This document shows positions 27,127 through 36,044 of a DNA stretch of 64,000 bases, piece by piece (position 1 is the stretch's first letter; the number at the start of each line of letters is the position of its first letter). The stretch spans positions 372,001 to 436,000 of the forward strand of contig NZ_JAJIRP010000001.1 in NCBI RefSeq assembly GCF_025717555.1. Reading direction: 5' to 3'. The notes beneath the pieces were generated by a model. That model saw only the letters and a list, made by a program, of their open reading frames with translations, was not told the origin of the DNA and made no database searches. The translations under genes were made by a program, and so were the position numbers. The DNA comes from Paucibacter sp. B2R-40 (GTDB lineage Bacteria; Pseudomonadota; Gammaproteobacteria; Burkholderiales; Burkholderiaceae_C).

Positions 27127-29214
27127 CTAGGCCTTCAAAAACTCCGCCTTGGCCCCCAGCCACCGCTCGACTTGCCGCTTGGCCGCCTGCGGATGCTTGT
27201 CCAGCAGCTGCGGTGCCAACCGGCGTGCGGCTTGCAGCAGCACCGAGTCTTCCTGCAGATCAGCGAAGCGTAAAAGCTCGGCGCCGCTCTGGCGCGCGCC
27301 CATGAACTCGCCCGGCCCGCGGATGTCGAGATCGCGCCTTGCAATCTCGAAGCCGTCATTGGTCTCGGCCATCGCCTTCAGCCGCGACTTGCCGGTGTCC
27401 GACAGGGGCCCGGTATAGAGCAGCACACACACGCTGGCGACCGCGCCGCGTCCGACCCGGCCGCGCAGCTGGTGCAGTTGGCTGAGGCCAAAGCGCTCGG
27501 CATGTTCGATCACCATCAAACTGGCGTTCGGCACATCGACGCCGACTTCGATCACTGTCGTCGCCACCAGCACGCTGATGCGCCCGGCCGTGAATTCGGC
27601 CATCACGGCCGCCTTGTCGGCCGGCGTCATGCGGCCATGCAGCAAGCCGACGACGTAACCGTCCAGTGCGGCGGACAGCTCGGCGTGCGTTTCGGTCGCA
27701 TTGTTCAGATCCAAGGTCTCGGACTCTTCGATCAGCGGGCAGACCCAGTAGACCTGTGCGGCTTTGTTGGCGACCTCATCGCGAATCTTTTCGATCACAT
27801 TGAAGCGCTTGCTGTCGGCAAACACCTTGGTCACGATGGGTGTGCGCCCCGGCGGCAGCTCGTCGATGGTGGAAACCGCCAGATCGGCGAAATAAGTCAT
27901 GGCCAAGGTGCGCGGAATCGGCGTGGCGCTCATCATCAGCAGATGCGGCTCCAAATCCATTGAGGCCAGCTTCTTGCGCAAGGCCAGGCGCTGGGCGACG
28001 CCGAAGCGGTGCTGCTCGTCGATGATGGCCAGGCCCAGCTTGGCGAACTTCACCCTGTCTTCGATCACCGCATGGGTGCCGATGACCAACTGCGCAGAGC
28101 CATCGGCGGCTGCGTCCAACATCTTCTGCCTGGCTTTGCCCTTGACGCTGCCGGTCAGCCAGGCGACCTTGAGCCCCAGCGGCTCCAGCCAGCCGACCAG
28201 CTTCTTGAAATGTTGCTCGGCCAGAATTTCGGTCGGCGCCATCAGCGCGCATTGCCAGCCGGCGTCGATGGCCACCGCCGCGGCAAGAGCGGCCACCACC
28301 GTCTTGCCGGAGCCGACATCGCCTTGCAGCAGCCGGTGCATCGGTTGCGGCAGGGCCAGCTCTTGCGCGATCTCCTCGCTGACGCGCTGCTGCGCGCCGG
28401 TCAAGCCAAAGGGCAGCACCGCAAGCAACTGCTCATGCATGCCGCCGCGTTTGGCTTTGAGAGCCGGGGCTTTGAGCAAGGCGCGTTCGCGCTGCGCCTG
28501 CATCTGGCTGATCTGCTGGGCCAGCAATTCCTCGAACTTGAGGCGCTGCCAGGCCGGGTGGCTGTGATCTTCCAGCGTCATCAGTCGCGCCTGCGGCGGG
28601 GGATGGTGCAAAAAGTTCAGCGCGTCGCGCAGCGCGGGCAGGGTGGGCGGCACCACGCCGGCCGGCAGCAGCTCGTTCAGGTCGGCGCGGCTCAGGCCAG
28701 ACGCAACCGCACGGCGCAAATAGGCTTGCGGCAGGCCATTGCTGGCCGGGTAGACCGGCGTCAGCGCCGTGGCCAGTGCTGCGCCTTCGACGACGGCCTT
28801 GAAGGTCGGGTGCACCATCTCACGGCCAAAAAAGCCGTGGCGTAACTCACCACGCACGCGGATGCGGGTGCCGACGGCCATGGTTTTTTGATGCGAGGGG
28901 TAAAAGTGAATGAAGCGCAACAACAACTCCGCCCCACTCTCATCCATCATCTTCACCAGCAGCACGCGCCGGCCGCGCGTCTCGATGCGGCACTCCAGCA
29001 CCTCGCCCTCGCATTGCACGGCCTCGCCTTCATGCGACTGCGCCTCGGCGATCGGCGTGATGCGGGTCTCGTCCTCGTAGCGCATCGGCAGATGCAGGGC
29101 CAGGTCGATATCACGCAGCAGGCCGAGTTTCTCCATCGCCTTTTGCGGCGCGGATTTGGGCTTGTTGGCGGCGTTGCTGCTTGCTTTGGGGTCGGCCTCG
29201 GGCATGGGCGGCAT
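27127..29214 (-). CDS. recG: ATP-dependent DNA helicase RecG
   Basis: A 695-residue helicase that remodels stalled forks and Holliday junctions. The wedge/OB domain is at about 55-160 and the superfamily-2 core carries LLQGDVGSGKTVV (Walker A), IIDEQHRFG (Walker B, DEQH), MSATPIPRTL and the late QLRGRVGRG (motif VI). The N-terminus is short and starts at ATG 29214, or 29205; an upstream ATG at 29394 would prefix an implausible 60-residue leader that overlaps the divergent lipoprotein's promoter. It is not next to oxyR as in some relatives. Confidence 0.95.
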   Translation of the reverse strand: MPPMPEADPKASSNAANKPKSAPQKAMEKLGLLRDIDLALHLPMRYEDETRITPIAEAQSHEGEAVQCEGEVLECRIETRGRRVLLVKMMDESGAELLLRFIHFYPSHQKTMAVGTRIRVRGELRHGFFGREMVHPTFKAVVEGAALATALTPVYPASNGLPQAYLRRAVASGLSRADLNELLPAGVVPPTLPALRDALNFLHHPPPQARLMTLEDHSHPAWQRLKFEELLAQQISQMQAQRERALLKAPALKAKRGGMHEQLLAVLPFGLTGAQQRVSEEIAQELALPQPMHRLLQGDVGSGKTVVAALAAAVAIDAGWQCALMAPTEILAEQHFKKLVGWLEPLGLKVAWLTGSVKGKARQKMLDAAADGSAQLVIGTHAVIEDRVKFAKLGLAIIDEQHRFGVAQRLALRKKLASMDLEPHLLMMSATPIPRTLAMTYFADLAVSTIDELPPGRTPIVTKVFADSKRFNVIEKIRDEVANKAAQVYWVCPLIEESETLDLNNATETHAELSAALDGYVVGLLHGRMTPADKAAVMAEFTAGRISVLVATTVIEVGVDVPNASLMVIEHAERFGLSQLHQLRGRVGRGAVASVCVLLYTGPLSDTGKSRLKAMAETNDGFEIARRDLDIRGPGEFMGARQSGAELLRFADLQEDSVLLQAARRLAPQLLDKHPQAAKRQVERWLGAKAEFLKA

Positions 29215-29381
29215 TCTGCCTTGGCGCGAGCTGGCCGCCCCGCGCAGTCGCTTTGACGGTAGATACCCTCTCCCCCATTCGTGTGCCTTGTGGGCATGCC
29301 GCACATCCCTACAATCCGCGGCGGAATCGGTCAGCGAATCGGTATTTGAGCATTCAAAAAGAAATATCAGGGAGGATTGAA

Positions 29382-31778
29382 ATGAAACACTCAAGTCAAG
29401 TCTTGGCCATCACGGTCTTGCTCTCCGGCCTGTTGAGCGCCTGTGGCGGCGGCAGTGACAACGGCGCACCCGTCGAGCCGCCAACGCCGGTCGCACCGGC
29501 GACCGTGATTCCGGACACGCTGTCCATCAAGGCGGCGGCCAGTGCCGACGTTGGCAGCGCAGCCAGTTTTGACAATAGCGCGGCCGCCCTCGCGGGCTTG
29601 AAATTTGCTTGGTCCTTTGGTGACGGCGCCAGCAGCACCGAGCCGGCACCAAAGCATGAGTTCGCCAAAGTAGGCGACTATGACGTCACGCTCAAGGTCA
29701 GCAACGAGGCGGGCACCTCCAAGGAGTTGAACTTCCGCGTGAGTGTCAACAACCGGGCACATGTCAAGGGCCTGGCCTGTACCGGCGCTGCCGACAGCGG
29801 CTGGTGCTGGCAGAACCCCAAGCCGAGTGGCAATGAGCGGGCGGATCTCTTCTTCCTGGACAGCAAGACGGCCTGGGCGGTCGGTGCTAACGGCGAAATC
29901 CTCAAGACCAGCGACGGCGCCAAGACCTGGGGCGCTCAGGTCTCTGGACTGCGAACCCGCTTGACGGCGGTTCGCTTTGCCGATGCCAACAACGGTTGGG
30001 CCGTGGGCGAGTATGGCGCTGTGCTGCGCACCGTTGATGGCGGCGCGAACTGGGTTTTGCAGGCTTCTTGGTCGAAGCAGGATTCTCCCTATCCGGGCAG
30101 CAATTACTTGTCCTTGACGGTGATCAATGCCACGACGGCGGTGATTGCGGGTGACGATTTCATCACCGCCAGCAGCGATGGTGGCGCCACTTGGACGCAG
30201 CGCAAGCTTCGGCTTGATCGTATCGACGCCGACGGTGCGATCTGGAGTCGCAGCGAAGACAAGCTCTTCAAGTCGACCGATCTGGGCAAGACGCAAGTCG
30301 AGGTGCTGGGCAAGCTGAACTACGGCATCTCCGGCTCGATCACGATGGGCAAGTCGGGAGTTTTGCTGAGCGAGGGCGTGCAGAGTTATGACTACGAAAC
30401 CGGCAGGTCCACCTACAAACTCAATCTGCGTCGCAGCCAAGATGCAGGCCTGACATGGGAGCGCTTCGATGCGCAGGGATTGCCGGCTGTTGGCTATTTC
30501 AATCTGAATAAGTTGGTCTTTATCGATGCCATGAATGGCGTCTTGAGCCTGAGCGGGTACGACAATTCGATCTACACCACCAGCGATGGTGGGCGCAATT
30601 GGCAGGTGCTTGAGTTTGTTTTGAAGAGCAATACTTATCAAAGTCAACTGAGCATTCTGCCGAGCGGAGCAATTTATCGCGCGGTCGGCAATTACGCCAA
30701 CAACGACTATGTGCGCGAATTCAGCGAGGATGGCGGGCGCACCTGGCGCGAGATCAAGCTGCCGGGCAATGGCTACGAAGTCAACGGCTTGCGCAAAGTC
30801 GGCGCCAAGACTTGGGTGCTCAAACAAGCCACTTACAGCCTTGATTACATCAGCAACGACGATATGCTGACCTGGCAACAGGCGATCGGCAAAGAAGCCC
30901 AGTTCACCCAAAGCAGCTTGCGCGCGACTTGGTTTTTTGACGCCAAACGCGCCCTGGCCTTGAGTGCGGCCGGCGAGTTGCTGGAAACAAGTAACGGCGG
31001 GCTTGAGTGGACGGTGAAGCTGAAAGATTTGGTGCTACCTGACTACTGGAATCCAGTCCGCTTCCAGTTCCGTTCCGCCACCAAGGGTTGGCTGCTGTCG
31101 GCCGACGGAAAGATCTATCGCAGTGTGGATGGCGGAGCGACTTGGGCAGCGCCCTTGAGTGGGGCGGCCAAGTTCAGCCAGTTCCAATTTGTCGATGAGA
31201 ACAATGGCTTTGCCGTATCCACCGAGTTTCGCCCCGGCAGTCCATATCCCATGCCTGTGTTGTTGAGCTCGGTTGATGGCGGACAGAGTTGGGCGAAGGT
31301 GGCCAATTTTGTCGAAGGCATCAACAGCATCAGTTTCAGCAGCGCCAAGCAAGGTGTGGCGGTCGGCAATGGCGGGCGCATCATCGTTACCCAGGACGGC
31401 GGCTTGACCTGGCAGAGCCGGTTCAGTGGCACGGCCACGGAGCTACGGCGCGTCGTTTACGCCGACGCGTCGACGGTTTGGGTGATCGGCGCTTACGGCA
31501 CCGTGCTGCAGTCGCGGGATGCCGGTCAGACCTGGTCGCAGAGCTTGCAAGATGGCAATATCCACCTGCAGGACATCCAGTTTCTGGACCCGCAACGAGG
31601 CTGGATGGTTGGCAGTGGCGGCGCCATTTTGAGCACCCAGGATGGCGGCAAGACCTGGCAGCGCATCTACTCGGGCACGCAGAAGAACTTGAACCAGGTG
31701 TTCTTTGTCGATCCGCGCACCGGTTGGGTCGCCGGCGAAGACGGCAGTCTGCTGGCGACCGGTACCGGCGGCATCTGA
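29382..31778 (+). CDS. Lipoprotein with PKD domain and YCF48-type repeats
   Basis: A 798-residue lipoprotein (Cys21 in LLSACGGG) with GGAGG six bases before its ATG. A PKD domain lies at about 48-130 (FAWSFGDGASST, YDVTLKVSNEAG). From about 155 to the C-terminus there are some 14-15 degenerate copies of a motif ending in [ST]-x-D-G-G-x-x-W and preceded by G-W-[AV]-V-G, as in YCF48/Hcf136 photosynthesis-assembly and BNR-type propellers. Fourteen or so units would make two seven-bladed propellers. Its role here is unknown; an adhesin or assembly scaffold is inference. It is divergent from recG. Confidence 0.84.
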   Translation: MKHSSQVLAITVLLSGLLSACGGGSDNGAPVEPPTPVAPATVIPDTLSIKAAASADVGSAASFDNSAAALAGLKFAWSFGDGASSTEPAPKHEFAKVGDYDVTLKVSNEAGTSKELNFRVSVNNRAHVKGLACTGAADSGWCWQNPKPSGNERADLFFLDSKTAWAVGANGEILKTSDGAKTWGAQVSGLRTRLTAVRFADANNGWAVGEYGAVLRTVDGGANWVLQASWSKQDSPYPGSNYLSLTVINATTAVIAGDDFITASSDGGATWTQRKLRLDRIDADGAIWSRSEDKLFKSTDLGKTQVEVLGKLNYGISGSITMGKSGVLLSEGVQSYDYETGRSTYKLNLRRSQDAGLTWERFDAQGLPAVGYFNLNKLVFIDAMNGVLSLSGYDNSIYTTSDGGRNWQVLEFVLKSNTYQSQLSILPSGAIYRAVGNYANNDYVREFSEDGGRTWREIKLPGNGYEVNGLRKVGAKTWVLKQATYSLDYISNDDMLTWQQAIGKEAQFTQSSLRATWFFDAKRALALSAAGELLETSNGGLEWTVKLKDLVLPDYWNPVRFQFRSATKGWLLSADGKIYRSVDGGATWAAPLSGAAKFSQFQFVDENNGFAVSTEFRPGSPYPMPVLLSSVDGGQSWAKVANFVEGINSISFSSAKQGVAVGNGGRIIVTQDGGLTWQSRFSGTATELRRVVYADASTVWVIGAYGTVLQSRDAGQTWSQSLQDGNIHLQDIQFLDPQRGWMVGSGGAILSTQDGGKTWQRIYSGTQKNLNQVFFVDPRTGWVAGEDGSLLATGTGGI

Positions 31779-31810
31779 GGCCAGCTCAGGTCTGACTAGC
31801 TTGGACATCT

Positions 31811-31851
31811 AAAAAAAGAGGCCGGCCTGCTGATACAGCAGGCCGGCCTCT
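31811..31851 (-). terminator. Intrinsic terminator
   Basis: A perfect 16-base stem at 31817-31832 and 31836-31851 with a 3-base loop. Read on the minus strand it is followed by a run of seven T (31811-31817), so it ends the DksA-like/eRF1-like operon. On the plus strand it would also block the lipoprotein transcript, but without a T-run. Confidence 0.88.
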
Positions 31852-31874
31852 TGCATTCGGCAGAAGCCGACAAC

Positions 31875-32255
31875 TCACATCGGCGACGGTGTCCCTGCCA
31901 TGCGGTCGTACTTCAAGAAGTACTGCTTGGCCATCGCGATCAATTGGTTTTCGGTCGGGTGGTCAACGGTCTCATAGCCGACGATGTGCTTGGCGGTTTG
32001 GGGGCGGTGCTTGTCGGCGTAGTGTTTGAAGTCGGCCTGTGCGGTCGATGAGCCGACCACCAGCACTTCTTCAATGCCGTTCAGTGCGTCGCAGACTTCG
32101 CCGAAGTATTCGTGTTCGCTGCGCACCGCGCTGCCATGCTGCTTGGTGTGGTGGCTGTGAGACTTGACTTTCTCGGCCTGTACATGGGCCTCGTCGAATT
32201 GCAAGACCTTGGCGCTTTGGTGATCGAGCCAGACGACAGCGTGAAATAGAGTCAT
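31875..32255 (-). CDS. eRF1-like (baeRF-type) translational-machinery protein
   Basis: A 126-residue protein with AAGGAA upstream of its ATG at 32255. It begins FHAVVWLDHQSAKVL, has the EEVLVVGSSTAQADFKHY core and ends with HPTENQLIAMAKQYFLKYD, the pattern of small proteins in Burkholderiales that are annotated as translational-machinery proteins because of resemblance to eRF1 domains. The biochemical role is not established. It lies 39 bases after the DksA-like gene and shares its transcript; the terminator at 31811 follows. Confidence 0.78.
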   Translation of the reverse strand: MTLFHAVVWLDHQSAKVLQFDEAHVQAEKVKSHSHHTKQHGSAVRSEHEYFGEVCDALNGIEEVLVVGSSTAQADFKHYADKHRPQTAKHIVGYETVDHPTENQLIAMAKQYFLKYDRMAGTPSPM

Positions 32256-32294
32256 ATATGTTCCTTTTTGCTGGTTAATGTGCAGGATTGAAGT

Positions 32295-32699
32295 TCAAAG
32301 CTTGGGCGCTGAAACGCTGTGCCTGCTCTCCTCGCTGGCTTGACAAGCGATACAGCGCAAAGCTTCGGGGTTGGCTTGCAGACGCTCAAAGGCGATCGCC
32401 GCGCCGCAATCGCTGCACAGGCCGTAGTCCGGCCTGCGCAGACGCTGCAGCGCTTCGTTGACATGACGCAGCGCATCCAAGTTCGCATCGCTGCGGGCTA
32501 GATCGACCTCACGGTCGGCGGCGTGCGCTTGTTCGCCATCGGCGTCTTGCAGCAGCTGCTCACGCGCATGTTCGACCCGGCCTTGCGTGCCGAGCTGGGC
32601 TTGCAACTCTTGTTCGAGCCCACGCTGGCGCTGCAGCAAGGCGGTTTCCAGCAAAGCGTGCTGACCCGGGGTCAGGTCTTGTGCGTGATGTGATTTCAT
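32295..32699 (-). CDS. DksA/TraR-type zinc-finger protein
   Basis: A 134-residue protein starting at ATG 32699, with GGAGG six bases upstream. A coiled-coil N-terminal part (about 1-80) is followed by a C4 zinc finger, YGLCSDCG with a second pair RCIACQ. It is shorter than DksA (about 150) and belongs to the DksA/TraR superfamily that modulates RNA polymerase through its secondary channel; whether it binds polymerase is not shown. The gene is first in a two-gene operon with the eRF1-like gene. An FNR-type box lies about 54 bases upstream of the start. Confidence 0.85.
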   Translation of the reverse strand: MKSHHAQDLTPGQHALLETALLQRQRGLEQELQAQLGTQGRVEHAREQLLQDADGEQAHAADREVDLARSDANLDALRHVNEALQRLRRPDYGLCSDCGAAIAFERLQANPEALRCIACQASEESRHSVSAPKL

Positions 32700-32746
32700 T
32701 GCGAGCCTCCTTGACTGAATGCTCGCACCAAGACCTGTTTGATTGA

Positions 32747-32760
32747 TTGACCTGCGTCAA
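32747..32760 (-). promoter_or_regulatory. FNR/Anr-type box upstream of the DksA-like operon
   Basis: TTGAC-CTGC-GTCAA is a perfect 5-4-5 inverted repeat, matching the FNR/Anr consensus form TTGAY-N4-RTCAA. Its centre is about 54 bases upstream of the DksA-like start at 32699, a distance suitable for activation by an oxygen-sensing FNR-type regulator. A second such box precedes the universal stress protein gene at 59720. Confidence 0.68.
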
Positions 32761-32833
32761 AGGAGCGATCGGGACCCGATGGCTCTGCACATCCAGCCGT
32801 TTGGTCGGCAAGCTGCCGGTTCCTCGGCGCTTC

Positions 32834-33460
32834 TTATTCGGCTTTGCTTTGACGACGCGCGCACAAACCCAGTAAACCGAGTCCGGCCAGCATCAGCATG
32901 TAAGTTTGCGGTTCCGGCACCGGAGAGATGGCGACCGAGCCGCCGAAGTTGCCGGCCGTGCGGCCACGAATCTCAAGCACGTACTGACCGCTGGTGAGGT
33001 GAGTCGGCGCGATGACCGAGATCGACGCGCCACCCAGAGAAATGTTGTCGCTCCATTTTTGAACAATGGCGGGCCCGGCCACCCTATCACCCAGGAAGGT
33101 TCCGTTGAAGGCGTAGATCCGCTCCGAAAGTTCGCTCACGCCGGTGTTGGAGTTATTGAGTGTTGTGGCGATGCTTTCGGCGATAGCCGTCGTGGTCTGA
33201 ATCACGTAGGCAGCGTAGAAATAATTGTTGGCACTGGCGTGCGGGTCGAACGAGCCGGTGGCACCGCTGAAATTGAAGCCGGTCGCGCCTGAGGCGCTGG
33301 TCTTCAATTGGTTGACGATGGTGGTGGTCGAGCTCGATGCGCTCAAGGTGCCGTTGGCAAACACATCGACTGTTTGGGCTGAGGCTGCATTCGTCGCGCC
33401 TAAGCCGGTCAAGGCTAGCGCCGCGACGACGGCCGCTTGTTGGAATTGAAAAAGCTTCAT
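32834..33460 (-). CDS. PEP-CTERM secreted protein
   Basis: A 208-residue exported protein begun at the ATG at 33460. A signal peptide ends near ATNAASAQ. The mature region is Ser/Thr/Asn/Gly-rich with no enzyme motif. The C-terminus is a full PEP-CTERM sorting signal: SPVPEP, a hydrophobic stretch (MLMLAGLGLLGLC) and a basic tail ARRQS. Such proteins are processed by an exosortase and exported with exopolysaccharide. There is no exosortase in this window. GGAG is nine bases before the start. Confidence 0.85.
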   Translation of the reverse strand: MKLFQFQQAAVVAALALTGLGATNAASAQTVDVFANGTLSASSSTTTIVNQLKTSASGATGFNFSGATGSFDPHASANNYFYAAYVIQTTTAIAESIATTLNNSNTGVSELSERIYAFNGTFLGDRVAGPAIVQKWSDNISLGGASISVIAPTHLTSGQYVLEIRGRTAGNFGGSVAISPVPEPQTYMLMLAGLGLLGLCARRQSKAE

Positions 33461-33476
33461 TGAAAATTGCTCCGGT

Positions 33477-33503
33477 GCAAGACAAATGGTTGCGTTGTCT
33501 TGC
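33477..33503 (-). promoter_or_regulatory. Operator-like inverted repeat before the PEP-CTERM gene
   Basis: A perfect 8-base inverted repeat, GCAAGACA and TGTCTTGC, with an 11-base spacer, lies about 17 bases upstream of the PEP-CTERM gene's ATG at 33460. A centre-to-centre distance of about two helical turns suits a dimeric regulator. It might also be a leader hairpin; I cannot separate these. Confidence 0.4.
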
Positions 33504-33734
33504 GACCGAACGTCGGGCGCCTTCAAGAAAGGACCCGACATACAGAACAAAGACTGACATGTCGCAGCCTAACGTCGGCTTGTGACCGGGCTACTCGTGC
33601 TGAGGGCATTGCCGTAGTCTGTAAAGCTCATGGGCTGCTTTCGGTGCGTCCCTGCAGGCCCTCCACCAAATCGCGTGGGAAAATGATGGGCTCCGAATCT
33701 GTTTGGCACGGGTCCGTCCGGCCCTCAACACCTC

Positions 33735-34799
33735 ATGCAATCCACCCCGAACCTCGTCCACAGCGTCAGTGACTTTGATTTCGAACTGCCGCCCGAGCTG
33801 ATCGCCCAGCATCCTGCGCCTGAGCGCAGCGGCTCTCGCCTCTTGGATGGCCGCAGCCAGCCGCCGGTTGACCGCTTTTTTCACGAACTGCCTGAACTGT
33901 TGCAGGCGGGCGATTTGCTGGTGTTCAACAACACCAAGGTGATCAAGGCGAGGATGTATGGAGCCAAGTCCACGGGTGGATCGGTGGAAGCTTTGATCGA
34001 GCGTGTGTTGCCCGGCACGCTGGAAGTCTGGGCCCATCTGCGCGCCAGCAAGAGCCCCAAGCCCGGCAGTTTCGTGCGCTTCAACGACGCCTTTGACGCC
34101 GAGGTCTTGGGCCGCTGCGGCCCCGACGATGGGCTGTTTCACTTGCGCTTTCCCAGCGACCCCTTGGCGCTGCTGGAGCAGCATGGCCATGTGCCGCTGC
34201 CGCCCTATATCGAGCATGCCGACGAGGCCGATGATGTGCGGCGCTACCAGACGGTGTTTGCCAAGGCCCCCGGCGCCGTGGCGGCACCGACGGCGGCCTT
34301 GCATTTTGATGAAGCCTTGCTGGCCCGCTTGGCCGAGCGCGGTGTTTCTACCGCGCATGTCACGCTGCATGTCGGTGCTGGCACGTTCCAGCCGGTGCGG
34401 GTGGAAAAGCTGGATCAGCACAAGATGCACAGCGAATGGTTTGAAGTGCCGCCCGAGACGGTCGCGGCGGTCAAGGCCTGCAAGGCGCGCGGCGGCCGGG
34501 TAGTGGCCGTCGGCACGACCACACTGCGGGCGCTGGAGTCGGCGGCCCGGATAGGGGAAAGTGCCGAGCTACAGGCCGGCGCGCGCGAGACGGCGATTTT
34601 CATCACGCCGGGCTTTCAGTTTCGCGTCGTCGATAGCCTCGTCACCAATTTCCATTTACCCAAAAGCACGCTGATGATGCTGGTCAGCGCCTTTGCCGGC
34701 TATGCGCCCATCATGGCGCTGTACCGCCATGCCATTGCGGCCAAGTACCGCTTTTTCAGCTACGGCGACGCGATGCTGCTGGAGCGGCTGGCTCGGTAA
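33735..34799 (+). CDS. queA: tRNA preQ1(34) S-adenosylmethionine ribosyltransferase-isomerase QueA
   Basis: A 354-residue enzyme in queuosine synthesis that adds the epoxycyclopentane moiety to preQ1 at the wobble base. Signatures seen: [70 protein letters not shown] and [14 protein letters not shown]. Length is normal. It is divergent from the PEP-CTERM gene and about 12 kb from tgt, whereas these two genes are usually adjacent. The aminotransferase starts 57 bases downstream. Confidence 0.95.
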   Translation: MQSTPNLVHSVSDFDFELPPELIAQHPAPERSGSRLLDGRSQPPVDRFFHELPELLQAGDLLVFNNTKVIKARMYGAKSTGGSVEALIERVLPGTLEVWAHLRASKSPKPGSFVRFNDAFDAEVLGRCGPDDGLFHLRFPSDPLALLEQHGHVPLPPYIEHADEADDVRRYQTVFAKAPGAVAAPTAALHFDEALLARLAERGVSTAHVTLHVGAGTFQPVRVEKLDQHKMHSEWFEVPPETVAAVKACKARGGRVVAVGTTTLRALESAARIGESAELQAGARETAIFITPGFQFRVVDSLVTNFHLPKSTLMMLVSAFAGYAPIMALYRHAIAAKYRFFSYGDAMLLERLAR

Positions 34800-34856
34800 T
34801 CGCAAGCCCCGCGATAATGTTTTGAGTTTTGTTCCTCTTTGCCTGGAGTCCTGACC

Positions 34857-36044
34857 ATGTTTCACCACGTTGACGCCTACGCCGGCGACCCTATCCTGAG
34901 CCTCAACGAGGCTTTCCAGAAAGACACCCGTCCGGGCAAGATCAATCTGTCGATCGGCATCTATTTCGACGACAACGGCAAGATTCCGATGCTCGACTCG
35001 GTCCGCAAGGCCGAGTTGCAAGTGGTGGCCGAGGCCGGCGCACGACCCTATCTGCCGATGGAAGGCGCGGCCAATTTCCGCTCCGCCGTGCAGGCCTTGT
35101 TGTTCGGCGCCAAGCACCCGGTGCTCGAGCGCACGGTGACGATTCAGAGCGTGGGCTCAAGCGGCGGCCTCAAGGTCGGCGCCGATTTCATCAAGCGCTA
35201 TTTCCCCGACAGCGCCATCTATGTGTCCGACCCGACCTGGGACAACCACCGCGCGGTGTTTGAGGGCTCGGGCATCGAGGTCAAGACCTATCCTTACTAC
35301 GACGCGGCCACCGGTGGCGTGCGTTTTGCCGATATGTTGGCCGCCATCAAGGCGCTGCCGGCCAAGAGCGTGGTCTTGATGCACGCTTGCTGCCACAACC
35401 CGACCGGCGTGGACCTGACACCGCTGCAGTGGGACGAACTGATCCCGGTGCTGAAAGAGCGCGAATTGCTGCCTTTCCTGGATCTGGCCTACCAAGGCTA
35501 TGGCGACGGCATCGATGAGGACGCGTTCGCGATCCGCGCCATGGCCGACGCCGGCCTGAGCTTCTTTGTCGCCAACAGCTTCTCCAAGAGCATGAGCTTG
35601 TATGGCGAGCGTTGCGGCGCCTTGAGCGTGGTCTGCCCGAACGCGGCGCAAGCCGTCAACGTGCTGGGTCAGCTGAAGTTCCTGATCCGCCGCAACTATT
35701 CCAACCCGCCCATGCATGGCGGCCAGCTGGTCGCCCGCGTGCTGACCGACCCGGCCTTGCGTTCGCAGTGGGAAGGCGAAGTCACCGAGATGCGCCAGCG
35801 TATCCATGAGATGCGCAATGCCTTGTACGAGGTGCTCAGCGCCAAGTTGCCGGGCCGCAACTTCGACTACTTCCTGACCCAGCGCGGCATGTTCAGCTAC
35901 ACCGGCCTGACGGCCGCTCAAGTGGACCGCCTGAAGGAAGAGTTCGCCGTCTATTTGGTCCGTTCGGGCCGTATGTGCGTGGCCGGCTTGAACAGCAAGA
36001 ACGTTGAAGCCACGGCCGCTGCGATGGCGGCTGTGCTCGCCTGA
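34857..36044 (+). CDS. tyrB: Aromatic amino acid aminotransferase
   Basis: A 395-residue PLP enzyme of the AspC/TyrB fold I family. It starts at ATG 34857, eight bases from GGAG. Key segments: N-terminal [13 protein letters not shown] and [36 protein letters not shown], and [18 protein letters not shown], which carries the PLP-binding Lys in [12 protein letters not shown]. The family transaminates aromatic amino acids and aspartate with 2-oxoglutarate. TyrB rather than AspC is by resemblance only. The next gene seems to begin inside the stop codon. Confidence 0.9.
   Translation: MFHHVDAYAGDPILSLNEAFQKDTRPGKINLSIGIYFDDNGKIPMLDSVRKAELQVVAEAGARPYLPMEGAANFRSAVQALLFGAKHPVLERTVTIQSVGSSGGLKVGADFIKRYFPDSAIYVSDPTWDNHRAVFEGSGIEVKTYPYYDAATGGVRFADMLAAIKALPAKSVVLMHACCHNPTGVDLTPLQWDELIPVLKERELLPFLDLAYQGYGDGIDEDAFAIRAMADAGLSFFVANSFSKSMSLYGERCGALSVVCPNAAQAVNVLGQLKFLIRRNYSNPPMHGGQLVARVLTDPALRSQWEGEVTEMRQRIHEMRNALYEVLSAKLPGRNFDYFLTQRGMFSYTGLTAAQVDRLKEEFAVYLVRSGRMCVAGLNSKNVEATAAAMAAVLA

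Noticed and set aside
29391-30911. A 506-residue minus-strand frame
   Set aside because: Antisense to the YCF48-repeat lipoprotein, which has a signal peptide and strong ribosome site.
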